From an uncultured Clostridia bacterium (GTDB taxonomy: Bacteria > Bacillota > Clostridia > Oscillospirales > Acutalibacteraceae): DNA of 64,000 bases. Location: assembly GCA_947628665.1 (NCBI GenBank), contig CANRAU010000009.1, positions 19,743 to 83,742 of the forward strand, read 5' to 3'. Within the stretch, counting starts at the first letter, position 1. The number at the start of each line of letters is the position of its first letter. Made by a program: the position numbers and the translations under genes. Shown here one piece after another: positions 46,492 to 56,076 of this stretch. The notes below the pieces were generated by a model. The model was not told the origin of the DNA. It ran no database searches and saw only the letters and a program-made list of their open reading frames with translations.

Positions 46492-46640
46492 TTTCCCACG
46501 CCAAAACAGTCCACCGGACTGTTTTGCCTCCCTTCCTGATCTCGCTGACGCTCTAAGTATTTCGCCCCTTGCGAGGGGCGAGGAGGGCTCTGCCCTCCAC
46601 CCGCCGCCTTTTGAAAAAGGCGGGCGAAAACTTTACTGTC
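46490..46640 (+). repeat. Mosaic palindromic repeat (copy 4, continuing from the tandem array)
   Basis: aaaacagtccaccggactgttttgcctcccttcctgatctcgctgacgctc...cacccgccgccttttgaaaaaggcgggcgaaaactt. Confidence 0.85.
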
Positions 46641-46714
46641 GCTTTTGCCGGTGTGTGGGAAAAGGCGGCCAAAAACTTGCTATCGACAGACTGACGACCC
46701 GTATCCGCGTTCTG

Positions 46715-47623
46715 TCAGCTTTCTATTGTATAAGCGTTCAGCCACGTTTCCATCACTTTTTGAAACGCTTCCCCTTTCAACGCTTTCAGACAATCTATGC
46801 GGTAAGACGCAAATAAATTGCGTTCCTCGTCCGCGATATTCTCCCGCTGTACCGCAAAAATGGATTCCCCCGCTTCCACCACACCGGCTTTCCCGATCTC
46901 AATCGCCGAAACCTTCTCGAAAAAGCCCGACGGGTAATTGGTGTTCGTCCGCGACAGCACGACCGTCTCCGTATCGACGCTCGTATTCTCCATTTTCCCC
47001 GCCTGCGATTCCACAGACGCGCCGTTGTTCAGCTCCACCGCCGCCTTTTCAAAAGCCGAACGCAACGTCGCTTTTTCCACGTCCGAAAGCGGGACGGTGT
47101 TGCCGTTGTTGTCCGCCGTGGTCAAATAGCCCGTGACGGCCATAAACGCCACATAATTTTCATTGAAATACGCTTTGAGCGTTTCTTCCGCTACGGGCTC
47201 GTCCCCATCCGGCGCATAATAATCCGCCATCAGGGCGTCCCTGTACGCCTTTTGCGCTTCAACCTTATATATATCCTGCTTGCTGACGCCGACGGATGTA
47301 TAGTATGTGCCGAAAAGTCGCCAAAGCGCATTCACATTTTGCGAGATCGCCGATTTTTCGGCGGTGGTCAGCGTAAGCCCACGATCCGCAAAAATCGAAT
47401 TGACCGCAACGTATTCCCGAACGCTTTCCCTGACCGCCTGTTCCGTTTCCTCTTCCGCCGCATCGGGCGAAGCCCTGCGCGCCTCTTCCCTGAAATACAA
47501 AACCACGCCCGCATCGACCCGCGTGCCGTTCACCCGAAGCTCCGATCGCCCCGAACAGGCGGACAAAAAGAGCAGGCAAAGACACAAGAGAGCCGCGATC
47601 CCCGCGCTAAAGCCTCGTTTCAT
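46715..47623 (-). CDS. Lipoprotein, SurA/PrsA-like foldase candidate
   Basis: Lipobox LLFLSACSGRSELRVNG; SurA-N-like helical region, ends FQKVMETWLNAYTIES. Confidence 0.6.
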   Translation of the reverse strand: MKRGFSAGIAALLCLCLLFLSACSGRSELRVNGTRVDAGVVLYFREEARRASPDAAEEETEQAVRESVREYVAVNSIFADRGLTLTTAEKSAISQNVNALWRLFGTYYTSVGVSKQDIYKVEAQKAYRDALMADYYAPDGDEPVAEETLKAYFNENYVAFMAVTGYLTTADNNGNTVPLSDVEKATLRSAFEKAAVELNNGASVESQAGKMENTSVDTETVVLSRTNTNYPSGFFEKVSAIEIGKAGVVEAGESIFAVQRENIADEERNLFASYRIDCLKALKGEAFQKVMETWLNAYTIES

Positions 47624-47639
47624 TTGCCTGTTCCCCCAT

Positions 47640-48491
47640 TCATTTTAACATGAATTCCAACGTAAAGGTCTTTTCGCCGCAGTGCGCGGTAATGGTACAG
47701 CCCACCGTCGAAACAAAATATTCTTTAAACCGAACCGTTTTGTGAATTTCCTTTTGCAGCGCTTTGAGCTGCGCGTCGCTCACACCCGCAGTATGGGACA
47801 AAAACGCCCGATCCGTATCGATCCGCCCCCGGTACTGTTCAAGCAGATCGCGCACATACTGCATTTGACAGTTTTCGATCTTGCCCCGATATTTCTTGCC
47901 GACGACCAGCGCGCCGTCGCGCATGACAATAGACGGTTTGATGCCCAACACATTCGCCCCGAGCGCGGTTAGCCCCGAACAGCGGCCGCCCTTGTGCAAA
48001 AATTCCAGCTTATCCAGCACAAACGTGGTGACGACCTTTTCGCGCTTGTATTCCAGCTCGTGCGCAATGGTCTGCGCGTCCGCCCCCGTGGCCGCGAGTT
48101 CCGCGGCCTTGATGCACAGCAGGGTGATGCCCGTGGTCAGGCTTTTGGAATCCACCACATAGACATTGTCGAACCCCTGCGCCGCGATCACCGCGTCCTG
48201 ATGCGTCGCCGAAAGCTTGGACGTAAAGCTGATATGCACGACCGAACTGCCGTCTGCGGTAAGCGTTCGGAAAAAATCCTCGTATTCCGCCACGGAGACC
48301 GCCGAGGTCTTTGCAAGCATCCCCGTTTCGCGGTAAAATCGAAACAAATCGTCGGGCGTGACATTGACGCCGTCCTCAAAGCAGTCGTCCCCCATGAGGA
48401 TATGCAATGGGATGACCCGAATGTCGTATTTCTCGCGTATTTCGGGAGGAACGTCCGCAGGGCTGTCAGTCGAAATGATGATCTTGTTCAC
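47640..48491 (-). CDS. DegV family (fatty-acid-binding) protein
   Basis: GTG start, (M)NKIIISTDSPADVPPEIREKYDIRVIPLHILMGDDCFEDGVNVTPDDLFRFY...VHISFTSKLSATHQDAVIAA. Confidence 0.93.
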   Translation of the reverse strand: MNKIIISTDSPADVPPEIREKYDIRVIPLHILMGDDCFEDGVNVTPDDLFRFYRETGMLAKTSAVSVAEYEDFFRTLTADGSSVVHISFTSKLSATHQDAVIAAQGFDNVYVVDSKSLTTGITLLCIKAAELAATGADAQTIAHELEYKREKVVTTFVLDKLEFLHKGGRCSGLTALGANVLGIKPSIVMRDGALVVGKKYRGKIENCQMQYVRDLLEQYRGRIDTDRAFLSHTAGVSDAQLKALQKEIHKTVRFKEYFVSTVGCTITAHCGEKTFTLEFMLK

Positions 48492-49194
48492 GCAAATATG
48501 CCTCCCAAACCTGTTCTTTTTTGGCCGCTTCCCGCTTTTCGCGTTCGATCTGCTCGCGCACGGCACGTCTGTTTTTCCCGATGCGTCCGTTCCTGTAAAA
48601 TGCGACCAGGAACATCCCCGCAAGCGCGCCCGCCGCCGTTACGATGAAATCGACCATGGTATCGACAAGCCCCGCGTCCGTTGCGGGCTTGGAGCATTGC
48701 AATTCCATGCCGTACAGGCGATCCATGGTGAATTCATAAATCTCCCACCCGACGGAGATGCCGAGCGCGAAGCACAGCGAAAACAGCGACGCCAGTGCGG
48801 GCGAGAGCCGCGCGTAACGCCCCTGTATGATCTGCGCGAAGGAATACCCGCCCCACGCGGCGATAAATCCCGCGCAAAAGTGCGTGACCAAATCGAAATC
48901 GTGAAAGTCCGTGCGGTTATTCAGCGTACTGCCGACGACGACGCCGATAAAAATAAACACATTGAGCATCGTCCCCAAAAGATAATCGACGCGCGTGATA
49001 AAGGAATTGCCGCCGAACACCTGAAAGAAATCCCACAAATGCGTAAACAGGATCGCAAAGACCGCTTCCAAAAATTCGACCGTCGAGCCGTGAAACAGCC
49101 CGTAAAGCCCCCAAAGCATGATCCCGACACGCAGGAAAAGCCACAGAATACGGTGACTTTTCGGCAGATATTCGGGGAAAGTATGATCTGTCAT
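48466..49194 (-). CDS. Polytopic membrane protein of unknown function
   Basis: Multiple TM segments; GISVGWEIYEFTMDRLYG...DTMVDFIVTAAGALAGMFLVAFYR. Confidence 0.65.
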   Translation of the reverse strand: MTDHTFPEYLPKSHRILWLFLRVGIMLWGLYGLFHGSTVEFLEAVFAILFTHLWDFFQVFGGNSFITRVDYLLGTMLNVFIFIGVVVGSTLNNRTDFHDFDLVTHFCAGFIAAWGGYSFAQIIQGRYARLSPALASLFSLCFALGISVGWEIYEFTMDRLYGMELQCSKPATDAGLVDTMVDFIVTAAGALAGMFLVAFYRNGRIGKNRRAVREQIEREKREAAKKEQVWEAYLREQDHHFD

Positions 49195-49307
49195 AGCTTA
49201 AAATCCTTTTTCCAAGTCGGGTGCGCGCAATCGTGCGCGTTTTTCTCTAAAAATATATTCTATCATCATTCGGGCGGCTTTGCAATGCGGCTTTGCGTTT
49301 TCGGATG

Positions 49308-49817
49308 CTATTTTAAATATTTTTTCAAACCCGTCTTTTCGACGGCAAGCATCAGCGGAACGCCGCCCGCAAAGCAGACGACCGCTTCTCCGAACGCGAC
49401 CCACAGCGCGTTGATCGGGTAGACGGAGAGAAAGCTCTCCGGCAAAAAGGCGGCGACCTCCGCCCCGACGATCAGCCCGTTGAACAGCACGGGAAAGCAC
49501 GCGGACAACAGCGGCAGGCCCTTTACGCGGATATTGCGCGTAAGGTACGAACAAGCCGCCGCACACAAAGTCGCCAGCGTCCCGCAAAGAATATCGACCA
49601 TGCCGTAAGGACTGCCGAGATTGCCGAGAAAGCAACCGACGGTAAGACCCGGAATGGCGGCGGGGGTGAACGCCGCGAGGACGGTCAACGCTTCGGAAAA
49701 GCGGAACTGCACCGCGCCATAGGCGAGGTTGACTGCGCTTGCGGCATAGGTCAGCGCGGCATACAACGCCGCAATGGCCGCGCCCTGTACGAGACGGATG
49801 GTTTTGCTCTGATTCAT
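49308..49817 (-). CDS. queT: QueT-family transporter (queuosine precursor)
   Basis: MNQSKTIRLVQGAAIAALYAALTYAASAVNLAYGAVQFRFSEALTVLAAFTPAAIPGLTVGCFLGNL. Confidence 0.92.
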   Translation of the reverse strand: MNQSKTIRLVQGAAIAALYAALTYAASAVNLAYGAVQFRFSEALTVLAAFTPAAIPGLTVGCFLGNLGSPYGMVDILCGTLATLCAAACSYLTRNIRVKGLPLLSACFPVLFNGLIVGAEVAAFLPESFLSVYPINALWVAFGEAVVCFAGGVPLMLAVEKTGLKKYLK

Positions 49818-49963
49818 TTTTCTTGCTCCTTAGTTTTGTTTGGCGTAGGGCAATATGAGCGAAGTACTATAGTTTTGGGGGCGCAAAGCACTCGTATCGT
49901 ACTGCCTGTTCCGCCGGTCGGGATGGTTTCGAACCGACCGCCCCGAAGCATATTTTCGGGACT
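49818..49963 (-). promoter_or_regulatory. Structured 5' leader of queT; candidate preQ1-sensing riboswitch (class unassigned)
   Basis: ~145-nt leader between a promoter and queT, with hairpin CGGTCGG..CCCGACCG, AGTAC/GTACT pairing potential and 3' AAACAAAACTAAGGAG. Confidence 0.45.
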
Positions 49964-49968
49964 GTGAC

Positions 49969-49997
49969 ATAGTATAATAAAGTTTGGGATTTGTCAA
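49969..49997 (-). promoter_or_regulatory. Promoter of queT
   Basis: Minus strand TTGACA-17 nt-TACTAT (or TATACT with 15-nt spacer). Confidence 0.65.
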
Positions 49998-50084
49998 GGG
50001 TCACGGCGATTTGCACAGCCGCGCGCAGGCTTTTTAAAAACCGACGGTTTCCCCGCGCTTTGGCGCGGACGAAAAAGCGCGCGA

Positions 50085-50520
50085 ACCGCCCCTTTTGCGG
50101 GCTTGGGTTCTCCCTCCCCCGAAGCCATTGAAAAACAGCCGCATTTCTGCGGCTGTTTTGCTTGTAGAAAAAGTATGTGCCATTTGGCAATATGCACAAA
50201 AGGAATAAGATTATGGGGAACCCCCCGGCGAGGGGTGCGGGTCGCCGGGGGCGACCTTTGCGTCAACGACGCAAAAGCACCGACCGAGCCGGCAGGCGAG
50301 AATGCGGGTGTCCGGTGGACACCTCTGCCGAAGGCAGAAGCACCGACCGAGCCGACAGGCGAGAATCCCCACCGAAAAACAGTCCACTGGACTGTTTTTC
50401 GCCCCTCCTGCGCTCTTTTGGGACAAAAATTTCGCAGCCTGCGGGCTGCGATGAGGGCGCTGCCCCTCAACCCCGCCGCCTTTTGAAAAAGGCGGGCGAA
50501 AACTTTTCGTTATTTTGCTA
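50085..50520 (+). repeat. Mosaic palindromic repeat (copy 5)
   Basis: gtagaaaaagtatgtgccatttggcaatatgcacaaaaggaataagattatggggaacccccc, gcaccgaccgagccggcaggcgagaat (module present twice), ccgaaaaacagtccactggactgttttt, ccgccttttgaaaaaggcgggcgaaaactttt. Confidence 0.88.
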
Positions 50521-50644
50521 TCGCAACACAGTTTATCGACAGACTGAGCAGCCGCATTTCTGCGGCTGCTTTACTTTCTTGTTTTCTGTTTTTCCTTTTT
50601 CGCTTTGCCGAAAGACCTGTCGGCGACGAGCGTTTTTGGACGCG

Positions 50645-51271
50645 CTATTGGGCGGTCTGCGTCTTTTCGGTCTCTGCGTTCAATACGCACCGAACGGTCA
50701 CTCTTGCGCGGCCGTTCCATGTGCAGGTGAAAAGGGTCAAATCCCAATCGCCGCTTTTCATTTCCTCGACCGCCGTGCCGGAAAGCGTTTCCATTTGCCG
50801 GATCGTATAGGAAAACACGTTGCCGTCCATGTCGGTGAATTGCACCGCGTCTCCGGCGGAAAGATTCTTTAACCGCCCGAAATGCGATGTGTAATTGTGT
50901 CCGCAAATCACCAAATCGTTCAGGTATGCCGAGCCGCAATACCGACAGGGCGCGGTTTTCATGCGCTTATAGTCCCAGCTGTCCATCACGGGAAGCTCCA
51001 AATCCAAAGACGGAATGTACAGCCTGCCGATATAGCGATACCCGTTGATCTCCGCCGTCGGCATTTCCCGATACGGGTCAAGCAGATAGGCGGGAACGCC
51101 GTCCGCGTTCAAAGCGCCGGAGGGGATCTCCTCCACCAGCCCCGCGACCTCGGCGTTCACCCGATAGTCATCCCAAATATTATAGCCGATCAGGGACACC
51201 GCCGCCAAAAGCAGGATGCTGCCCACGGCAATCAGCAAAAGCGCGATCCTTCGGTTACGCATCCGCATCAT
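50645..51271 (-). CDS. Sortase (non-class C; class not assigned)
   Basis: DLVICGHNYTSHFGRLKNLSAGDAVQF and LTLFTCTWNGRARVTVRC (catalytic H, C, R); N-terminal TM. Confidence 0.85.
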   Translation of the reverse strand: MMRMRNRRIALLLIAVGSILLLAAVSLIGYNIWDDYRVNAEVAGLVEEIPSGALNADGVPAYLLDPYREMPTAEINGYRYIGRLYIPSLDLELPVMDSWDYKRMKTAPCRYCGSAYLNDLVICGHNYTSHFGRLKNLSAGDAVQFTDMDGNVFSYTIRQMETLSGTAVEEMKSGDWDLTLFTCTWNGRARVTVRCVLNAETEKTQTAQ

Positions 51272-52226
51272 GCCTCGGCTTCAAAAGCAGGAATATCCCG
51301 CTGAACAGCGCGATCGTGCCGAGCACGGCCAGCACGGGTACAGGCCACCACAAAAGCCCCGTTTGCGGCAGTTTTGTGTCGGACGAACCCGTCAGCGTTT
51401 GCGAATCCGTCGGCGTTTGCGAACCGGGAGGCGTTTGCGAAGGCGTATCGCTGCGCACGGTATTGGTCACGATGAAGGTGTCGCCCTGCTGCTGCATCTG
51501 CACGGTATAGTTCTGCGGAACGTCCTTTTCCGTCAGCTGCCAATCGTGATCGGCGTCCAGCTTTTCCCAGGTGTACGACCAGCCGTTGGCACTGTTTAAG
51601 GTCTGCTCCGCATAGACCTTGCCGTCGCAGAGCAGCTGCACCGTAATTTCGGACGGGCGCGCGGATTCGCTGCCCTTGTCGTTCCAGACTTTCAAAGCGC
51701 GGCGCACGATGGGTTCTTCCGGAATCAAAACGGCGTCATATTTCGGTTCGGTCGTCACTTGAAATTCGGACGTGCCGTCCGCTTTGGTAAACGGAACGGA
51801 GACGAGCGTAGACTGCGGCGAAATGCGCACTTTGTCTTTCTCCACGGGCGCGCCGACCACCATGTAAAGCCCTACCGTTAAATCCGAAAAGGTCACGCTG
51901 CCCGTTTCGTCCGTCTGCCCTGCGGCGATCGGCGCAAGCCCGTCGCGGGCGGCATAGGCCGCAAGCGTCGAAGCCAGCGTTTTCCACTCCGCGCTGTTTG
52001 GGTCTTCGGGCATGGTAACCGCATAATCGGAAAAAGGATAGGTTACGGTATACGCGCTTCCATCCCACACGGCCACCCTATAGATTTGAAACTGCGCCTG
52101 CGCGACCGGCTGATCCTCGTGGCGCAACAATACGGTGACAGAACCGTTTTCTGCGGCGAACGCCGGCAAAACGGCCGTCAGGCAAAGCAACGCCCCTATG
52201 AAGATGGACGCTAAGCGTTTTCTCAT
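51255..52226 (-). CDS. Minor pilin/anchor subunit with LPQTG sorting signal
   Basis: Signal MRKRLASIFIGALLCLTAVLPAFAA; SpaA-like beta domains; C-term KLPQTGLLWWPVPVLAVLGTIALFSGIFLLLKPRHDADA. Confidence 0.88.
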   Translation of the reverse strand: MRKRLASIFIGALLCLTAVLPAFAAENGSVTVLLRHEDQPVAQAQFQIYRVAVWDGSAYTVTYPFSDYAVTMPEDPNSAEWKTLASTLAAYAARDGLAPIAAGQTDETGSVTFSDLTVGLYMVVGAPVEKDKVRISPQSTLVSVPFTKADGTSEFQVTTEPKYDAVLIPEEPIVRRALKVWNDKGSESARPSEITVQLLCDGKVYAEQTLNSANGWSYTWEKLDADHDWQLTEKDVPQNYTVQMQQQGDTFIVTNTVRSDTPSQTPPGSQTPTDSQTLTGSSDTKLPQTGLLWWPVPVLAVLGTIALFSGIFLLLKPRHDADA

Positions 52227-52238
52227 GTCATATCCCCC

Positions 52239-53138
52239 TTATGTGTGAGACAGATCCTCGGTTTTTTGTTTTGCTTTTTTCCTGCGGTGAACCATCACGG
52301 CAAGGACAACGATGCCTGCGCCAATCGCGGCAGGCAGGAAAAGGAACCAACGGTTCCATGTGGACATTAAGATTTTTTCAGCCGCAGAAGTGCTTTGCGC
52401 GTCGTTGGCGGGCGTTTCGATCCTGCGGGCGGTGACGACCAATCGGTGGGTGTTTACGCCGTAGGGTGTGCAGGTGATCAGCGTACACAGCTCCTGCCCT
52501 TCCTCGATTTGCATATCAGCAAGCTCTTCCGGGCTTGTGCGGTATATATTTTCCACTCGATACGTCAGCGTTTGATCGAGGACGTGCAGCGTGAACGTGT
52601 CCCCGACTCCCAATTTGTCCAAATCGGTGAAGAGCCGCGCGGACGGCAGACCGCTGTGTCCCGTAAGCACCGTGTGTACGCTTTTCCCCGGCACAGGCAG
52701 GCTGGACGCCTCCAAATGCCCCACTGCGATCTGCAAAACGCTTTCGGCCGTCCCGTGGTAGACGCCGAGAAAGATGTCGGATTTTTCGATTTCAATATAA
52801 CCGATCAAGCCTGTTCCCGTAACGTCCAAAAGGCTCTCGTATTCTTCCCGCTGCGCTGCGGTAAGCTCGCCGATATACGGCATGTGCCGCGCGAGATTTT
52901 CATTGTAGGCCTGTACTTCGGCCAGCATCCGTTGGCATTCGCTTTCGCCAAGCGACTCCACCTGTTGCTGATAATCGTGGATCGCCCGTTCGTTGCGCAC
53001 ATTGTTGTACATGTTAACAAGCGTCGGGTAGAGGATCAGCCCCAAGCCTATCAGCATCAGCGCGCTTACAAGGATCTTGGGAAGCAGGCGAGACGATTTT
53101 TTTGCTTTTTCTTTTGCTTTTGTTTTTTCCTGTTTCAT
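52239..53138 (-). CDS. Class C (pilus) sortase
   Basis: GLIGYIEIEKSDIFLGVYHGTAESVLQIAVGHLEASSLPVPGKSVHTVLTGHSGLPSARLFTDLDKL...CTLITCTPYGVNTHRLVVTARR. Confidence 0.95.
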   Translation of the reverse strand: MKQEKTKAKEKAKKSSRLLPKILVSALMLIGLGLILYPTLVNMYNNVRNERAIHDYQQQVESLGESECQRMLAEVQAYNENLARHMPYIGELTAAQREEYESLLDVTGTGLIGYIEIEKSDIFLGVYHGTAESVLQIAVGHLEASSLPVPGKSVHTVLTGHSGLPSARLFTDLDKLGVGDTFTLHVLDQTLTYRVENIYRTSPEELADMQIEEGQELCTLITCTPYGVNTHRLVVTARRIETPANDAQSTSAAEKILMSTWNRWFLFLPAAIGAGIVVLAVMVHRRKKAKQKTEDLSHT

Positions 53139-53144
53139 AGCCGT

Positions 53145-54014
53145 TTATTTGCGCCGCCCGGTGCGTTTGACAGCCAAAAGGATCGAGAGGATCGCCGCAA
53201 GCGCAAGAACGATCACCGCCGCCCACAAGGTCATGGGGAGCTTCAGGGAAACGGTGTCTGCCGCTTTTCTGCTGTTTGCAAGCCCCGTCTGCGGCGTTTC
53301 GGTGCGCACGCCGCGCACCAAAAGCCTGTGCGTGTTGATCCCGTACGGGGTGCAGGTCATCAGCGTGCAGAGATCCGCTTCGGGATCGACCTCCTGCTTT
53401 TCGGCTTCCTCCGGCAAAACGACCATTACCGATTCCACCCGATAGGTCAGCTCCTCGCCGAGGACGTGCAGCGTGAAAGTATCGCCCGTCTCCAGTTGGT
53501 CAATGTTGCTGAACAGCTTGGAGGAAGGCAGGCCGCTGTGTCCCGAAAGGAACGTGTGCGTGCCTTTGCCGCCCACGGGCAGGGAAGAACCCGCCAGATG
53601 CCCGATCCCGCTCTGCAATACGGCTTCGTCCGTGCCGTGATAGACAGGCAGATAGATGTTGAGCTTTTCGATCTCCACATAGCCCATCATCCCCGTGCCG
53701 GACGGGTCGAGCAGGGATGTGTAACGCTTCGCCTGCTCTGCATTCAGCGTTCCAAAGCGCCGACTGTTTTGCACGAGCTCGCCGTTCCACGCGCGCGCGT
53801 CTTTCAGCATGTTCTGCACGGTCGTATCGTCTAACTTCTGAACGTTTTGTTGATAAGCGTCTATATCCTTTTTGTAATCCAGCGAATGGACGTAATTCGA
53901 GACAGTCGGATACAGCAGCAGGGAAAGTCCTATCAGGATCACGAGCGTGACGATCACGGCGGAAACGACCGTGTGGCTTTTCCGCTTCGTTCTGGTTTTC
54001 GTCTCTTGCTCCAT
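53145..54014 (-). CDS. Class C (pilus) sortase, second copy
   Basis: GYVEIEKLNIYLPVYHGTDEAVLQSGIGHLAGSSLPVGGKGTHTFLSGHSGLPSSKLFSNIDQL...CTLMTCTPYGINTHRLLVRGVR. Confidence 0.95.
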   Translation of the reverse strand: MEQETKTRTKRKSHTVVSAVIVTLVILIGLSLLLYPTVSNYVHSLDYKKDIDAYQQNVQKLDDTTVQNMLKDARAWNGELVQNSRRFGTLNAEQAKRYTSLLDPSGTGMMGYVEIEKLNIYLPVYHGTDEAVLQSGIGHLAGSSLPVGGKGTHTFLSGHSGLPSSKLFSNIDQLETGDTFTLHVLGEELTYRVESVMVVLPEEAEKQEVDPEADLCTLMTCTPYGINTHRLLVRGVRTETPQTGLANSRKAADTVSLKLPMTLWAAVIVLALAAILSILLAVKRTGRRK

Positions 54015-54094
54015 AAGGCTCTCCCTGCCGCCGTATCCGAGGCAGCATGAAAAACTGCCCCGGATACAAACGGTCTTAACGGTTCATTTCAAAT

Positions 54095-56017
54095 TTACGC
54101 GTTTTCCTGCCGACCGCGTTTCTTCGCGATGATCACCAGGTAAAGAACCGCGCCCGCGATCATAGCGCCGCCGACGACATAGAAGATCAAAGTCCCGATG
54201 CCGCCCGTAAAGGGTAAGGACGCCGCTTTCGTGTTGACAAGCTCCTGCCCGATCAGCCCGCTGTTGTACGTACCCGTATTGGTGGTTCCGTTGTAGGTCG
54301 TAACCGCATCGCCGTTCGCCTGATAGGTAAACTCGGAAAGCGCGGATTCGAGGATCGTCGCATTCACTTTCAGTTCAAAATCTTTCATGGTGTTATATCC
54401 CGCGGGTGTGATGATCTCGGAGAGGGTGTATGTATCCGCGTCAAGACCGACCACGTCGGGTATTTCGCCGAGGGTACCGGGTTCCGAAGAAGAGGTAAGG
54501 AGATAGTCTTTCAAAGCGTCAACTGCATCCTGCAAGTTCTTGCCCGCCTTGCCTTCGGTCATGTCTTTCTGATCCTCATAGGAGGCTTTGTCCCATTTTT
54601 CCTTGGCTTCGGTATACTTGGCTGTCAGAGCCTCGACCGTTGCCTTTTCTACCCAGCCGTCAAAAACACGCTTGTTGTCTACATCTTTGAATTTGGCGTA
54701 AGAACTGCCATCGGCGTTTTTCAGCACGAAGCCCGCGCCTCCCAGGCCGTTGGAGGATTCATCGACCTTTTTCAGGTCAAAGCCGAACGTGTAGACCTTA
54801 ACGGCGTCGGATGCGGATTTTGCGGTGCTCGCGGGATGGTTGAGGTCGTTTGCATATTCAAGAACCACCGCGTTTTGGTTGCCGGTGCTGCCGAGCGTGG
54901 CTTTCTCGTTCAACGCCGCTTTGTAGGTAACGGTGATTTTGGTATCGGCGGTGATGTCGCTAAAGCCGAGCGTTTTCAGATCGTTGATCACGACTTCAAA
55001 ACGGCAGCCGTCATCGAGGTTGGTCGCCGCATCGGCCTGCTTTTTGACGGTATACTGACCGTCTGTGAGGGTATGGTCGCCGACTTTTACCTCAAGCGCC
55101 GCCTTGGATTCGTCAAACGTCATCCCGTCGCCCATCGTATCATGGAACGTATAGGCGTAGCTGTGGAAATCTCCATAGTTTTTGGGAAGCGTCCCCTCGA
55201 GAACAAAGGTGACCAATTCGCCGATGTCGGCGGTGGCGGCTTTGTTGGCATTTACCGCATTGATCCATTTGGTAACCGAAGGCGCGGAGGCTTTCAGGTC
55301 AATTTCCTGATCGCCCAATACCGCCAAAATGTACTCGGAGATCGCATCTTTGGAAGTGTGCATATGCTCTGAGTCGCTGGTTTCCGCAATCAGATAATAG
55401 CCGGCTTCCGTTACCGTGATGTTGGAGACGTCGTCTTTCGGAGCGGCCGCGTTCACTGCGGTCGAGGCCGTACCCTTGGTCGTATCCAAATAGCCGTCGC
55501 TCGAGCCGGTGCCGGCCTTGCCGTCCACAATAAACTCGGAGAATCTCTCCAAGAAGTCGTTGCTGCGGCCAACCAGCAGCCGCGCGAGTTCTTCGGCTGC
55601 GTTCGCCTCGGAAGCGTCGGGCAGATCCGCAAACACATTTGCTTCCGCCTCAAAGAATTCGGGGAACTTTTCGCCGTCGGTGGCATAGTTCAAGTTCTTG
55701 AGCGCTGTCACCAAATCGTCGCTCTTGATGCCGGAGCCCCATTGGATGTCGGCCAAAACGTAGTTGTTCCAGTTTTCGGCGTTCCACTGTTTGTCTTTCG
55801 GCGGCTCAGTATCTTTGTGCGGCGTACCTTTAAACAGCTGGTAAGCCTTAAATTGGCCGTTATACATTTTCGGCAATCCTTGGTTGTTTTTGATCGTGAT
55901 GGTCAGGTTTCCGGCCGCCAGCGTCGGTACCATTGCTGAAAGCACCAGTAACAATGCCAACGCGAGGCTCAGCAGCCGTGAAAAGTTTTGCTTGGATGTT
56001 TTCATGGTTGTAATCAC
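54095..56017 (-). CDS. Major pilin backbone with LPFTG sorting signal
   Basis: Signal peptide; ITVTYKAALNEKATLGSTGNQNAVVLEYANDLNH (fimbrial isopeptide-domain type); TYTLSEIITPAGYN; C-term SLPFTGGIGTLIFYVVGGAMIAGAVLYLVIIAKKRGRQENA. Confidence 0.92.
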   Translation of the reverse strand: MITTMKTSKQNFSRLLSLALALLLVLSAMVPTLAAGNLTITIKNNQGLPKMYNGQFKAYQLFKGTPHKDTEPPKDKQWNAENWNNYVLADIQWGSGIKSDDLVTALKNLNYATDGEKFPEFFEAEANVFADLPDASEANAAEELARLLVGRSNDFLERFSEFIVDGKAGTGSSDGYLDTTKGTASTAVNAAAPKDDVSNITVTEAGYYLIAETSDSEHMHTSKDAISEYILAVLGDQEIDLKASAPSVTKWINAVNANKAATADIGELVTFVLEGTLPKNYGDFHSYAYTFHDTMGDGMTFDESKAALEVKVGDHTLTDGQYTVKKQADAATNLDDGCRFEVVINDLKTLGFSDITADTKITVTYKAALNEKATLGSTGNQNAVVLEYANDLNHPASTAKSASDAVKVYTFGFDLKKVDESSNGLGGAGFVLKNADGSSYAKFKDVDNKRVFDGWVEKATVEALTAKYTEAKEKWDKASYEDQKDMTEGKAGKNLQDAVDALKDYLLTSSSEPGTLGEIPDVVGLDADTYTLSEIITPAGYNTMKDFELKVNATILESALSEFTYQANGDAVTTYNGTTNTGTYNSGLIGQELVNTKAASLPFTGGIGTLIFYVVGGAMIAGAVLYLVIIAKKRGRQENA

Positions 56018-56076
56018 CTCTTAAAAAATTTTTGCTTTTTGCCTTTTTTTATATTTCCAAAAGGAGGATGCAAGGT

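Noticed and set aside
46128-46539. 100-aa ORFs with QLVLPDFLRKNLLNKSRNFLPNAP repeats
   Set aside because: Translation of the 109-bp tandem repeat; 109 is not a multiple of 3, so successive units shift frame and no protein repeat is being maintained.
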